64,000 bases of DNA from Actinocatenispora sp963815125 (GCA_963815125.1 CAWFFM010000001.1:62001-126000), one strand, 5' to 3'; counted from the stretch's first letter, positions 1 to 8,804 are shown. Notes: generated by a model not told the origin, from the letters alone. Translations and numbers: made by a program.

Positions 1-539
1 AGGACGAGCAGTTCTCCACCGGTTTCCGCGCCCGGGTCGGCTTCGTCTTCCAGAACTCCGACGCGCAGGTCTTCTCCCCGACCGTACGCGAGGAGATCGC
101 GTTCGGTCCGTTGCAGCTCGGGCTGGACCGTACTGCGGTGGCCGCGCGGGTCGACGACGTACTGGGCATGCTGGGCATCGGCGAGCTGGTCGAACGGGCC
201 CCGTTCCAGCTGTCCGGCGGGCAGAAGAAGAAGGTCGCGCTGGCCAGCGTGCTGGCGATGAACCCCGAGGTGCTGCTGTTCGACGAGCCGACCGCGGCGC
301 TGGACCCCCGGACGGCGCTGTGGCTGACCGAGCTGATCGAGCAGCTGTCCGCCGCGGGGAAGACGGTCGTGCACGCCACCCACGACCTGGACGCGCTGCC
401 CCGGATCGCGGACCGCTGCGTGGTGTTCGGCGAGGACCACACGCTCGTCGCCGAGGGAACGCCCGCCGAGGTGCTGTCCCGGCGGGATCTGCTGCTGTCG
501 GTCAACCTGATCCACGACCGGACAGTGCTGCCGTCCTGA
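1..539 (+). CDS. ECF/cobalt-type ABC transporter ATP-binding protein, 3' part
   Basis: The gene is cut by the window edge; reading continues from base 3 without a start. The visible part has a Q-loop (VFQNSDAQVF), the ABC signature LSGGQKKKVALAS, Walker B with catalytic Glu (LLFDEPTAALDP) and the H-loop (HATHDLDAL). The combination NSDAQ and FGPLQLGL after the Q-loop is typical of CbiO/EcfA ATPases that energise cobalt or vitamin ECF importers. The Walker A segment and the permease partners must lie to the left. Substrate cannot be told from this fragment. Confidence 0.9.
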   Translation, partial: DEQFSTGFRARVGFVFQNSDAQVFSPTVREEIAFGPLQLGLDRTAVAARVDDVLGMLGIGELVERAPFQLSGGQKKKVALASVLAMNPEVLLFDEPTAALDPRTALWLTELIEQLSAAGKTVVHATHDLDALPRIADRCVVFGEDHTLVAEGTPAEVLSRRDLLLSVNLIHDRTVLPS

Positions 540-648
540 CGATCGGGCCGTCTGACCGGCGGGCCGTGGCGGTCCGACCGGCCGCCGTCCACCGGACCGG
601 CCGCTGTCGCCGGCCGCCGATCCAGGGACGATGTGCCAGGCTGGGGAG

Positions 649-1059
649 ATGGACCCGCTGGTGGTGGTGGACGCGGCCAATGTGGTCGGCTCGGTGCCGG
701 ACGGTTGGTGGCGGGACCGGGCCGGCGCCGCGGGCCGGCTGCGGGACGGCCTCGCGCCGTTGGCCGAGCACGGCCTGCCGGTGACGCACGGCGTACCGGA
801 CTGGGCGTCGGCCGGCCCGGTGGAGATCGTCCTGGTCGTGGAGGGTGCGGCCCGCAAGGTCGCGGCCGTGCCCGCCGTCGCGGTACTCGCGGCCGACGGC
901 TCCGGCGACGATGCGATCGTCGATCTGGTGGCGGACCGCCTGTCCAGCTCTCCACCGGTACCGCACTGCCTGGTGATCACCGCGGACCGGGAGCTACGGG
1001 ACCGGGTACGTCGGCTCGGTGCGGCGGTTGCCGGGCCACGTACTGTCTACGATCCGTGA
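649..1059 (+). CDS. NYN/PIN-like putative RNA-binding or nuclease protein
   Basis: A 136-residue protein starting MDPLVVVDAANVVGS, a pattern of NYN/YacP-like domains in which an early Asp in a hydrophobic strand followed by N sits in the active site. Later acidic segments (SGDDAIVDL, VITADRELRDRV) fit the remaining acidic cluster of the fold. I prefer the ATG at 649; an in-frame ATG at 631 would add six residues. Neither has a well-spaced Shine-Dalgarno: GGGGAG touches the ATG at 649. The molecular substrate is unknown; the family call is by motif only. Confidence 0.65.
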   Translation: MDPLVVVDAANVVGSVPDGWWRDRAGAAGRLRDGLAPLAEHGLPVTHGVPDWASAGPVEIVLVVEGAARKVAAVPAVAVLAADGSGDDAIVDLVADRLSSSPPVPHCLVITADRELRDRVRRLGAAVAGPRTVYDP

Positions 1060-1110
1060 GGTAAAAAGAACGCGGAGTATACCACTTTTTTCATCCGGTA
1101 CGGTCAGTCG

Positions 1111-1983
1111 GTGATTTTCGCTCGGCGGTACGGAATGCTGGTGGCAGCGGTGGCCATCGCGGCCCTGGCGGGCTGCGGCCCGACGCAGGACGGTGGCGGC
1201 CACGCGGCCGGTGGACCGTCCCGTACGGGACCCTCCCGCACGGCCGCGAGCGGCCCGGCACCCGCTCCGGACCCGTCTGCCGGGTCCCGTACCCCGGAGT
1301 CCGCCAGTCGTCCGCTGGCCGGCCGGGTCGTGGTGCTCGACGCCGGGCACAACGACGGGAACTTCCGGCACACCGACGAGATCAACCGGCAGGTCGATGC
1401 CGGCGGGTTCCGTAAGGAGTGCGACACCACCGGCACCGAGACCGACGCCGGTTACACCGAGGCCGCGTTCACCTTCGACGTGACGCGGCGACTTCGTACA
1501 CTGCTGCGGGCAGAGGGCGCCAAGGTCGTACTGACCCGTACCGACGACACCAGCGTCGGGCCGTGCGTGGACCGTCGGGCGGCGATCGGCAACGACGCGC
1601 ACGCAGACGCCGCGCTGTCCATCCACGCCGATGGCGGCCCCGCCGACGGACACGGCTTCCACATCATGCAGCCGACCCGGGGCACCGGGCACACCGACTC
1701 GATCGTCGCGCCGTCACACCGGCTGGCCCTGGCGCTACGTGACGCGTACCGCTCGGGCACGACCATGCCGCCGGCCGACTACATCGGCACCGACGGGATC
1801 GACCCGCGTGCCGACATGGCCGGTCTGAACCTGTCCGACGTGCCGAAGGTACTGGTCGAGTGCGGCAACATGCGTAACGGCGGTGACGCCCGGCGGCTCA
1901 CCGACGCGGCGTTCCGGCAGAAGATCGCCGCAGCGCTCGCCGTGGGTATCGGCCACTATCTGGGCGCGGCCCGGAGCCACTGA
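1111..1983 (+). CDS. N-acetylmuramoyl-L-alanine amidase (Amidase_3), lipoprotein
   Basis: 290 residues. The N-terminus is a lipoprotein signal with lipobox LAGC (Cys22), followed by a Pro/Ser/Gly-rich linker of about 45 residues. The catalytic domain has the zinc-amidase features of Amidase_3: strand plus His in VVLDAGHNDG, a Glu in the segment after CDTTGTETDAGYTE, SIHADGG with the second His, and the C-terminal VLVECGN with the catalytic Glu. It should cleave the amide between MurNAc and the stem peptide on the outer face of the membrane, like mycobacterial Rv3717-type enzymes. A TANNNT box (TACGGT, 1099-1104) lies 6 nt before the GTG, suggesting a leaderless mRNA. Confidence 0.88.
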   Translation: MIFARRYGMLVAAVAIAALAGCGPTQDGGGHAAGGPSRTGPSRTAASGPAPAPDPSAGSRTPESASRPLAGRVVVLDAGHNDGNFRHTDEINRQVDAGGFRKECDTTGTETDAGYTEAAFTFDVTRRLRTLLRAEGAKVVLTRTDDTSVGPCVDRRAAIGNDAHADAALSIHADGGPADGHGFHIMQPTRGTGHTDSIVAPSHRLALALRDAYRSGTTMPPADYIGTDGIDPRADMAGLNLSDVPKVLVECGNMRNGGDARRLTDAAFRQKIAAALAVGIGHYLGAARSH

Positions 1984-1994
1984 CCGGCGCCGGC

Positions 1995-3056
1995 TCAGGC
2001 GGGCGCGGCGAGCAGACAGGCCGGACTGGGCACCGGCACCGTATGCCGGAAGGTGGGCTGCCCGGTTCCGGTGTCCAGATGGAACACCGCCACGCCGTCG
2101 GAGTTCTGGTTGGCCACGTAGAGGTACGAGTCGAGCAGCAACAGGTGTCGCGGCCAGTCGCCGGCACAGTCCACCTCGCCGACCTGGGTCAGCCCGTCCG
2201 GCCCGGTGCGCAGTACGGAGACGCTGTTCTCGCCGCGGTTGGCCACGTACACCCAGCGTCCGTCGGCGGAGGCGACGATCTCACTGGGGAAGTTGGCCAC
2301 TCCGCTGCGTCGACTGGATGCGTCGATCCGGCGTAGCAGGGCCAACTCGCCGCGTTCCGGCACATAGTCGAACGTACTGACGGTGGAGCTCAGTTCGGCG
2401 GCCACCTGCACCTGTCGGCCGGTGAACACCAGATGCCGCGGACCGGTGCCGGGCGCCAGCTCGGTGACGGCGATCTCGCTGAGAGTTCCGCCGGACAGTC
2501 GGTAGGCGTGCACCCGGTCGGTGCCGAGATCGTTGACCAGCAGGGTCTGACCGGACGGGTCGAACCGGGCCTGGTGGCAGTGTGCACCCTCCTGCCGGTC
2601 GGACACCGGGCCGCTGCCATGGTGGGTGACCAGATCGGTGCGCTCGCCCAGCGAGCCGTCCGGGTTGATCGGATGTACCGCCACCGAACCGCTGGTGTAG
2701 TTGGCGGTGACCAGATACCGGCCGGTGGGATCGACGCTGAGATGGCAGGGATCGGCACCGCCGGTCGGCTGGCTGCCGATCGGGTGCGGCAGTCCGCGCT
2801 CGTCGAGTTGGAACGCGGTGACCGCACCGTCGGGGCGTTCATTCGTCGCGTACAGGAACCGGCCGCTGGGATGGTGGGCGAGGTAGGACGGTCCGGACAC
2901 CGGGGTGACCGGGCCGGCCGGACGTAGTTCACCGGTCTCCGGGTCCTGCCGGTGGACCGAGATCCCGGTGCCCCGGCCCTGTCCGCTGGAGTCCGGGGTG
3001 TAGGAGCCGGTGTAGACCGCGGTCTCCGAGGTCCGTTCCCGTACGTCGCCTGCCAT
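1995..3056 (-). CDS. Lactonase family protein (6-phosphogluconolactonase-like beta-propeller)
   Basis: 353 residues with repeated propeller-blade motifs such as YLAHHPSGRFLYATNE, HLSVDPTGRYLVTANY, RFDPSGQTLLVNDLG, EIVASADGRWVYVANRG and HLLLLDSYLYVANQ, the pattern of the seven-bladed YbhE/Pgl lactonase family. The members are cytosolic and hydrolyse 6-phosphogluconolactone or related sugar lactones. I place the start at the ATG at 3056 because GGGAG lies 7 nt upstream; an upstream extension to 3137 has no ribosome site and overlaps the divergent promoter. It converges on the amidase gene with an 11-bp gap. Confidence 0.85.
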   Translation of the reverse strand: MAGDVRERTSETAVYTGSYTPDSSGQGRGTGISVHRQDPETGELRPAGPVTPVSGPSYLAHHPSGRFLYATNERPDGAVTAFQLDERGLPHPIGSQPTGGADPCHLSVDPTGRYLVTANYTSGSVAVHPINPDGSLGERTDLVTHHGSGPVSDRQEGAHCHQARFDPSGQTLLVNDLGTDRVHAYRLSGGTLSEIAVTELAPGTGPRHLVFTGRQVQVAAELSSTVSTFDYVPERGELALLRRIDASSRRSGVANFPSEIVASADGRWVYVANRGENSVSVLRTGPDGLTQVGEVDCAGDWPRHLLLLDSYLYVANQNSDGVAVFHLDTGTGQPTFRHTVPVPSPACLLAAPA

Positions 3057-3131
3057 CTGATCGCTCCCGGTGCGGTTGCTGTCGGCGTCGCACCCCATCA
3101 TGCACGGGTGCGGCGGCGCGCGCGCTGGTCG

Positions 3132-3137
3132 TAGCAT
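3132..3137 (+). promoter_or_regulatory. -10 box for leaderless transcription of the DUF1707 gene
   Basis: TAGCAT lies 6 nt before the GTG start at 3144, and no Shine-Dalgarno is present. In actinobacteria this geometry places the transcription start at the first base of the start codon. No clear -35 is seen. Confidence 0.55.
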
Positions 3138-3143
3138 GGTCTG

Positions 3144-3701
3144 GTGAGCGAAAGCGACAGGATGGCGGGGGAGGCCCCACGTTCCGCGGGCCTACGGATC
3201 GGCGACACCGAACGTGAGTCGGCCCTGCAGGCATTAGGCGAGCACCTGTCCGCCGGGCGGCTGGACCTTGACGAGTACGGCGAGCGCTCCGCGAGCGTGA
3301 CCGCCGCGCGGACCCGTAAGGATCTGTCCGACCTGTTCGCCGATCTGCCCGCCCCGTATCCACAGTTCGGTGTCGATGAGGTGCCGCTGGCCGGGGTGCC
3401 GGTGTCGGCGCACCGTACGGTCGCCGGACCCGACGAGCCGCTGCCGGCCCGGGCGCGCGGTGGCACCGCGGTGCAGCGGGTCGCGGCCAGCGTCATGGGT
3501 GTCGGATGGATCGTCGGGATCGTGGCGGCCGCGACCACCGGTATCTGGTGGTTGATCTTCTTCCCGGTGGTGTTGTCGGCTGTCTGTGGCTCAGCCTGGG
3601 GCAAGGGTTGGGAGCATCATGTGCGCCGGGAACAGGTGGAGTTGCGCGAGCAGCAGCGCTGGGAGCGGCGGGCCGATCGCCGTCGGCGGTACCACGACTG
3701 A
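3144..3701 (+). CDS. DUF1707 (SHOCT-like) membrane protein
   Basis: 185 residues. The N-terminal third carries the DUF1707 signature (LRIGDTERESALQALGEHLSAGRLDLDEYGER ending in DLFADLP, here split for length). A hydrophobic segment at about 113-150 (GVGWIVGIVAAATTGIWW and FFPVVLSAVCG) makes one or two membrane spans. The C-terminus is strongly charged (REQQRWERRADRRRR). Proteins of this type are common in actinomycetes; their function is not established. It is divergent from the lactonase gene. Confidence 0.85.
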   Translation: MSESDRMAGEAPRSAGLRIGDTERESALQALGEHLSAGRLDLDEYGERSASVTAARTRKDLSDLFADLPAPYPQFGVDEVPLAGVPVSAHRTVAGPDEPLPARARGGTAVQRVAASVMGVGWIVGIVAAATTGIWWLIFFPVVLSAVCGSAWGKGWEHHVRREQVELREQQRWERRADRRRRYHD

Positions 3702-3792
3702 GAGGACCCGCCGGCCGGCATTGTCCCGTGCTGGTGCCTGATCGGACACGATGTCCGTCGCGTACCGCAACTCCCGGGTCATGCTGGGGTTC

Positions 3793-3840
3793 CAGGTCGG
3801 AGTCGGCGACCCCTTGCCCCGCTGCGCCGGCTCCGACCTG
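3793..3840 (+). terminator. Stem-loop terminator after the DUF1707 gene
   Basis: A 16-bp stem (3793-3808 with 3825-3840) containing one T-G pair and closed by a 16-nt loop. No U-tract follows, as is usual in high-GC actinomycetes. It lies between the DUF1707 stop and the MFS operator. Confidence 0.6.
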
Positions 3841-3869
3841 AACAGGTGTCGTGGCGACTTTCACAGTGA

Positions 3870-3891
3870 TTAGTTAGCACGAACTAACTAA
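3870..3891. promoter_or_regulatory. Palindromic operator upstream of the MFS gene
   Basis: Perfect 8-bp inverted repeat TTAGTTAG-CACGAA-CTAACTAA in an otherwise GC-rich region, 33 bp before the GTG of the MFS gene. Size, A/T content and placement fit a TetR- or MarR-type repressor site overlapping the promoter. No TetR or MarR gene is adjacent, so the regulator is probably encoded elsewhere. Confidence 0.65.
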
Positions 3892-3923
3892 ACTGCCCGT
3901 GGGTACCCATGGGAGGTTGGTTC

Positions 3924-5675
3924 GTGTCTGAGGTTTCCACCGGGACCGGCAAGAAGGTCCGCACCGCGCGGTTCGACCGTGAACATCCACGGTACAAATG
4001 GGTCACGCTGTCCAACACGACGCTGGGCATGCTGCTCGCGACGATCAACTCGTCCATCGTGATGATCTCGCTCCCGGCGATCTTCAACGGCATCCACCTC
4101 AACCCGCTCGCCCCAGGAAACGTCGGCTACCTGCTCTGGATGCTGATGGGCTTCCTGCTGGTCTCCGCCGTCCTGGTGGTGTCGCTCGGTCGACTCGGCG
4201 ACATGGTCGGCCGGGTCAAGATGTACAACCTCGGTTTCGTGGTGTTCACCGCCTCGTCGGTGGCGCTCGCCCTCGACCCGCTCGACCACGCGCCCGGTGC
4301 GCTCTGGCTGATCGGATGGCGCGTCGTGCAGGCCGTCGGCGGCTCGATGATCTTCGCCAACTCGACCGCGATCCTCACCGACGCCTTCCCCGCCCGGCAG
4401 CGCGGCACCGCCCTCGGCGTCAACCAGGTCGCCGCCATCGCCGGCTCGTTCATCGGCCTGGTCCTGGGTGGCGTGCTCGCCGAGATCGACTGGAAGCTGG
4501 TCTTCTGGGTCAACGTGCCGCTCGGCGTCATCGGCACCATCTGGTCCTACACCTCACTGCACGAACTGGGCGCCAAGAGCCGCGGAAAGCTCGACTGGCC
4601 AGGCAACATCACCTTCGCGGTCGGGTTGTCCGTACTGCTCGCCGCGATCACCTACGGCATCCAGCCCTACGGCGGACATCCGACCGGCTGGACCAACCCG
4701 TGGGTGGTGGCCGGACTGATCGGTGGCGTCGGGCTGCTGATCGCGTTCTGCGTGATCGAGACGCGGGTCGCTGAGCCGATGTTCCACCTGTCGCTGTTCC
4801 GGAGCAAGGTGTTCGCCGGTGGCAGCTTCGCCGGACTGCTGTCCGCGATCGGCCGGGGTGGTCTGCAGTTCATGCTGATCATCTGGCTGCAGGGCATCTG
4901 GCTGCCGCTGCACGGCTACGACTACGAATCCACCCCGCTGTGGGCCGGCATCTACCTGCTGCCGCTGACCCTGGGATTCCTGATCGCGGGGCCGATCTCG
5001 GGCTACCTGTCCGACCGGTTCGGCACCCGGCTGTTCGCCGCGACCGGGCTGATCATCACCGGCCTGACCTTCGTCGGCCTGATCCTGATCCCGGTCGACT
5101 TCCCGTACTGGTTGTTCGCCACCCTGGTCGGGCTCAACGGGCTCGGGTCCGGACTGTTCTCCTCGCCGAACGCCTCCGCGGTGATGGGTGCGGTGCCGGT
5201 CAACCAGCGCGGTGCCGCCGCCGGGATGCGTGGAACGTTCATGAACTCCGGCTCCGCGCTGTCCATCGGGATCTTCTTCTCCCTGATGATCGTCGGGCTG
5301 GCGGCCAAACTGCCGGTCTCGCTGACCTCGGGACTGGAACAGCAGGGCGTACCGGCAGCCCCCGCACAGGCTGCCGGACAGTTGCCGCCCGTCGGCAGTC
5401 TGTTCGCCGCGTTCCTCGGTTACAACCCGATGCGGTCGTTGCTCGGCGGCCAGCTCGACACCCTGCCCGCGCACAACGCCGCGACGATCACCGGCAAACA
5501 GTTCTTCCCGCACCTGATCGCCGGGCCGTTCCACGCCGGCCTGGTCGTCGTGTTCGGGGCGGCGGCGCTGATGATGCTGGTGGCCGCCGTGGTGTCGCTG
5601 CTCGGTGACCGGCGGGAGCGGGCCGCGACGACACTGCCGCTGCCTCCCGAGGAGGTCGAGCCGGCGCTGGTGTGA
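3924..5675 (+). CDS. MFS drug-efflux transporter, DHA2 (14-TM) family
   Basis: 583 residues. The size and the run of about 14 hydrophobic segments fit the DHA2/EmrB-QacA group. Motif A is seen as GRLGDMVGRVKMYNLG and motif C-like glycines follow in AAIAGSFIGLVLGG. Such proteins exchange protons for cationic or amphipathic drugs at the plasma membrane. I choose the GTG at 3924 because GGGAGG lies 8 nt upstream; the ATG at 3909 overlaps that site. A palindromic operator precedes it. The substrate is not predictable. Confidence 0.9.
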   Translation: MSEVSTGTGKKVRTARFDREHPRYKWVTLSNTTLGMLLATINSSIVMISLPAIFNGIHLNPLAPGNVGYLLWMLMGFLLVSAVLVVSLGRLGDMVGRVKMYNLGFVVFTASSVALALDPLDHAPGALWLIGWRVVQAVGGSMIFANSTAILTDAFPARQRGTALGVNQVAAIAGSFIGLVLGGVLAEIDWKLVFWVNVPLGVIGTIWSYTSLHELGAKSRGKLDWPGNITFAVGLSVLLAAITYGIQPYGGHPTGWTNPWVVAGLIGGVGLLIAFCVIETRVAEPMFHLSLFRSKVFAGGSFAGLLSAIGRGGLQFMLIIWLQGIWLPLHGYDYESTPLWAGIYLLPLTLGFLIAGPISGYLSDRFGTRLFAATGLIITGLTFVGLILIPVDFPYWLFATLVGLNGLGSGLFSSPNASAVMGAVPVNQRGAAAGMRGTFMNSGSALSIGIFFSLMIVGLAAKLPVSLTSGLEQQGVPAAPAQAAGQLPPVGSLFAAFLGYNPMRSLLGGQLDTLPAHNAATITGKQFFPHLIAGPFHAGLVVVFGAAALMMLVAAVVSLLGDRRERAATTLPLPPEEVEPALV

Positions 5676-5836
5676 TCGCGGGCGTCGCTGGGCCGAAATA
5701 CTGGAAAACAACCGTCCGCCCGCTTGCCCTGGACATGCCGCTCTTGCTACCACTGATACCCGAGTCGCCGGTCCGCTCCCTATCGGCCCGGTGAGCTCTG
5801 GAGGTACGGTGCTGTACACACCGAGTGGCTCTGTCG

Positions 5837-7180
5837 ATGCCTAGCCGGATCATGCGGTCCGGTGGGTTCCTGCGTGCGTTGCTGTGTGGTGGCGTCTCCG
5901 TGGTCGCCGTCGGCACACCGGTGCCGCCCGAACAGGCTGCCGATCCCACGCCGCAGCCCGCCTGGCGGCGGGTTGCGATGCTCGTCGGGCTCGCCGGCAC
6001 CAGTGGCATACCGGCGATCGGTGCGCCCAAGTTCGAGGCGTTGATGCGTCGGGCGGCGCGCTACCTGCTGCTCGGCCCGCTCGCGTACCGGCTGCTCGCC
6101 CTGCCGGTGCCGGTCCTCGCCATGATCGCCAGCTACGGCCCCGGCCGGCTCGGGCCCGTCGTACCGGTCGCGGTCCTGCTGGCCGTACTGAACATCGCGA
6201 TGATCGGGGCGCTGCTTGCCCGCCCGGCACTCGACGACCGTCGGCTGCGCCCGGTGCTGCTCTGCGACCTCGCGTTGGCCCTCATCGCCAACCTGCTGGC
6301 CGCCACGGTGGTACCCGGCTCGCTGGATGCGGCCTACCATGCCGTGTTCTGGGGCTATCTGGTCGGTACCGCGGTGCTGTGGGCCGGCACCGGGGGCCTG
6401 GCGGCCAGCCTGCTGCCGGTGCTGCTGAGCGTACCGACGCAGGTCATGATGATCTGGCTCAACGACAGCGGTCCGGGGCCGCACGCCCTGGCCGCGGCAC
6501 TGGGCCGGCTGCTCTGGCTGCTGCTCGCCCTGGTCGTGGCGGTACTGATCCTGGCGCTCGTGGGGCTGGGTATGCGCCTGGCGATGCTGGTCGGCATCCG
6601 GTCCGGCCGGCAGGTCGAACGGGCCAGGATGATGCGCAGCATGCACGACACGGTGCTGCAGACCCTGGAGGCGATGGCACTGGCCTCCGGACTGGAACAC
6701 GCCGACCCGGCGGCCGCGCTGGCCGAACTGCGCGCGACCGCCCGCAACCAGGCCAGCCAGCTGCGCCGGTCGCTCGACGAACTCGTCGAAGGCCGGAAAC
6801 GGGAACTGGCCGACGAACTCGCCCGGGTGGTCGCCGAGGCGGTCGGGGACGGGCTGCCGGTCGAACTGGTCGTCGCGGACATCGACGACCGGGGTCTGTC
6901 AGCGGAACGCCGCTGGGCCCTGCGCGACGCGGTACGTGAGGCACTGCGCAACACACGTAAACACGCCGGCCGGTGCGACGCGGTGGTCCGGGTGGACGAG
7001 GCGGACGGAGGGATCCAGGTGGTGGTACGCGATCACGGCAAGGGTTTCGTGACCGGCGGTCAGTTCGGTTTCGGGCTGACCGAGTCGGTGCAGGCGCGGC
7101 TCCAGGAGGTCGGTGGCCGGGCCACGGTGGAATCCTGGCCCGGTCGCGGTACCCGCATCACCCTCTGGACCTCGCGGTGA
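5837..7180 (+). CDS. NarL-type sensor histidine kinase coupled to the type VII locus
   Basis: About 447 residues. Five or six hydrophobic segments between residues 20 and 250 form a membrane sensor. Then comes the HisKA_3-like phospho-acceptor helix with the HDTVLQTLEAMAL motif, and a GHKL ATPase with N-box REALRNTRKHAG and G-box RDHGKGFVTGGQFGFGL. No receiver domain or partner regulator is adjacent. Its TGA overlaps the GTG of the mycosin-like gene (GTGA at 7177-7180), so the two are translationally coupled. An in-frame GTG at 5825 is an alternative start. The best cognate regulator in the window is the orphan at 24357, at the other end of the secretion locus. Confidence 0.85.
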   Translation: MPSRIMRSGGFLRALLCGGVSVVAVGTPVPPEQAADPTPQPAWRRVAMLVGLAGTSGIPAIGAPKFEALMRRAARYLLLGPLAYRLLALPVPVLAMIASYGPGRLGPVVPVAVLLAVLNIAMIGALLARPALDDRRLRPVLLCDLALALIANLLAATVVPGSLDAAYHAVFWGYLVGTAVLWAGTGGLAASLLPVLLSVPTQVMMIWLNDSGPGPHALAAALGRLLWLLLALVVAVLILALVGLGMRLAMLVGIRSGRQVERARMMRSMHDTVLQTLEAMALASGLEHADPAAALAELRATARNQASQLRRSLDELVEGRKRELADELARVVAEAVGDGLPVELVVADIDDRGLSAERRWALRDAVREALRNTRKHAGRCDAVVRVDEADGGIQVVVRDHGKGFVTGGQFGFGLTESVQARLQEVGGRATVESWPGRGTRITLWTSR

Positions 7181-8388
7181 CCCGGCGTCGGATCGGTACG
7201 CTGCTGGTCGCTCCGCTGCTGGCCGGTGGCATCGTGCTCGCACCAGGCCCGGCGCTCGCGGCGCCCTCCGACGGCTGCACCACGCCCACCGGCGTCTACC
7301 AGCAGGGCGTGCCGTGGGCACAGCAACTGCTGGACCCCGCGCGGGTCTGGCCGGTCGCCGACGGCAGCCGTCAACTGGTCGCCGTCGTCGGCACCGGGGT
7401 CGACCGCGGCAACCGGCAGCTCGCCGGCCGGGTACTGCCCGGCCGGGACCTCACCGGCAAGGGAGACGCCCGGGACGACTGCGACGGCCGGGGTACCGTG
7501 GCCGCCGGGATGATCGCCGCCCGCGCCGAGGGCAGCACCACCTTCACCGGGTTGGCGCCGGCGGCGAAGATCCTGCCGGTGCGCTACGTCCAGAGCCACC
7601 GCAACTCCACCGCCGAGCCGGACCCCGACCTGTTGGCGGCCGGTATCCGGGCAGCGGTCAAAGCCTCCGCGACCGTCATCTGCGTGGCCGTACCGGCCGG
7701 CCGGGACTCCGGTGCGCTGCACGAGGCACTCCGGCAGGCCAAACAGGCCGACATCGTCGTCGTGTCCCCGGCCGTCATCAGCGACGACCGGCAGGCCACC
7801 GGCCGCTCGTACCCCACCGCGGACCCGACCGTACTGGGGGTGGCCGCGGTGGACCGGTCCGGACGCGCCGTGTCCACCGAGAGCGGTGACTACGTGGACG
7901 TGGCCGCACCCGGTGCCGGGTTGGTGGCGGCGGCCGCCGGTACCGACTCCGGCAGCGGCCAGCTCTGGCCGGTACGTGACCCGTCCGCCGCCGCCGGGTA
8001 CGCGGCCGGGGTGGTGGCGCTGGTGCGTTCGTACCGACCGGAACTGTCCGCCGGTGAGGTGGTCAGCCGGCTCGAACGGACCGCCGACCGGCCCGCCGCC
8101 GACGGTCACGACCCGCAACTCGGCTGGGGCACCGTCGACCCGTACGCCGCGGTGACCGTCGAACTTCCGGGCGGCCGACGGAGCGCCGGGCGTACCGCCC
8201 CCACCGCGATCGCCGCGGCGCACCGCCCGATCGCGCACGTCGACCCGCGCCGGTTCTGGGTACTGCTGCTCGGCTTCGGTGCCCTGGTCCTGGCGGTGGC
8301 GCTGGTGCTGGGGGTGACCACGGTGCGCGCGGGTCGGGCCCGTGGTTGGCGTCCGGGCCGCCGGGCGCTGCCCGTTGAAGGATCGTGA
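7177..8388 (+). CDS. mycP: Mycosin-like (MycP, S8 subtilase) protein lacking catalytic Asp and His
   Basis: 403 residues with the mycosin plan: signal peptide to about residue 29, subtilase domain and one C-terminal membrane anchor at about 354-376. The catalytic motifs are altered. The D(T)G strand reads AVVGTGVD, so the nucleophile-activating Asp is Gly72. The His motif reads DCDGRGT, so His is Arg105. The Ser motif reads DPSAAAGYAAGV instead of GTSxAAP, keeping a Ser (270) but losing its context. The usual oxyanion Asn segment is also absent. Mycosins stabilise the EccBCDE complex independently of proteolysis, so a structural role is plausible. It is coupled to the upstream kinase by a GTGA overlap. 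Confidence 0.8.
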   Translation: MTRRRIGTLLVAPLLAGGIVLAPGPALAAPSDGCTTPTGVYQQGVPWAQQLLDPARVWPVADGSRQLVAVVGTGVDRGNRQLAGRVLPGRDLTGKGDARDDCDGRGTVAAGMIAARAEGSTTFTGLAPAAKILPVRYVQSHRNSTAEPDPDLLAAGIRAAVKASATVICVAVPAGRDSGALHEALRQAKQADIVVVSPAVISDDRQATGRSYPTADPTVLGVAAVDRSGRAVSTESGDYVDVAAPGAGLVAAAAGTDSGSGQLWPVRDPSAAAGYAAGVVALVRSYRPELSAGEVVSRLERTADRPAADGHDPQLGWGTVDPYAAVTVELPGGRRSAGRTAPTAIAAAHRPIAHVDPRRFWVLLLGFGALVLAVALVLGVTTVRAGRARGWRPGRRALPVEGS

Positions 8389-8416
8389 GCGTGGCCGGCG
8401 GCGCGGTCCTGGCGGG

Positions 8417-8788
8417 TCAGCCCGCGACGCAGGGGCTGGAGCCACCCACCACCAGGGTGCTGCCGTCGCGTACCAGATGTACGCCCAGGTTCGTACCGTC
8501 CCGGCCGAGCTGGACGGCGAGTTCGTGGTCGCTGCTGCGGTCGGTCACCTGCCAGCCGCCCGCCCGGTAGGCGGGCAGTACGTCGCGGATGAGCCGTACC
8601 GCGGCGTCCGGCCCGGCGGCGGTTCGTACGTTGTACTCCCAGCGCACCGAGCGCCCCGGGTGCCGGCGGTCGCAGTCGAGTTGTTCGTCGCGGGTCGGTC
8701 CGGTGGCCGGCTCGTCGCTGCCCAGCCGGGTCAGGACGTCGCGTACCGCGTCACGTAGCTGTTCCGCGGCAACCTTGATCTCGCCCAC
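8417..8788 (-). CDS. Small soluble protein next to the DUF1023 hydrolase
   Basis: 123 residues, not recognised. The GTG at 8788 is chosen because GGGGAGG lies 5-6 nt upstream. There is no signal peptide or membrane span. The protein is predicted alpha/beta with a central WEYNV strand and ends in LVVGGSSPCV. It lies 16 bp downstream of the hydrolase gene on the same strand, so both are probably one transcript. Position and size would suit an immunity protein, adaptor or chaperone for that hydrolase, but nothing in the sequence proves it. Confidence 0.6.
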   Translation of the reverse strand: MGEIKVAAEQLRDAVRDVLTRLGSDEPATGPTRDEQLDCDRRHPGRSVRWEYNVRTAAGPDAAVRLIRDVLPAYRAGGWQVTDRSSDHELAVQLGRDGTNLGVHLVRDGSTLVVGGSSPCVAG

Positions 8789-8804
8789 CGCAACCTCCCC
8801 ACGA

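Noticed and set aside
4554..5819. 421-codon open frame opposite the MFS gene
   Set aside because: Antisense shadow; dominated by Gln, Arg and Gly.
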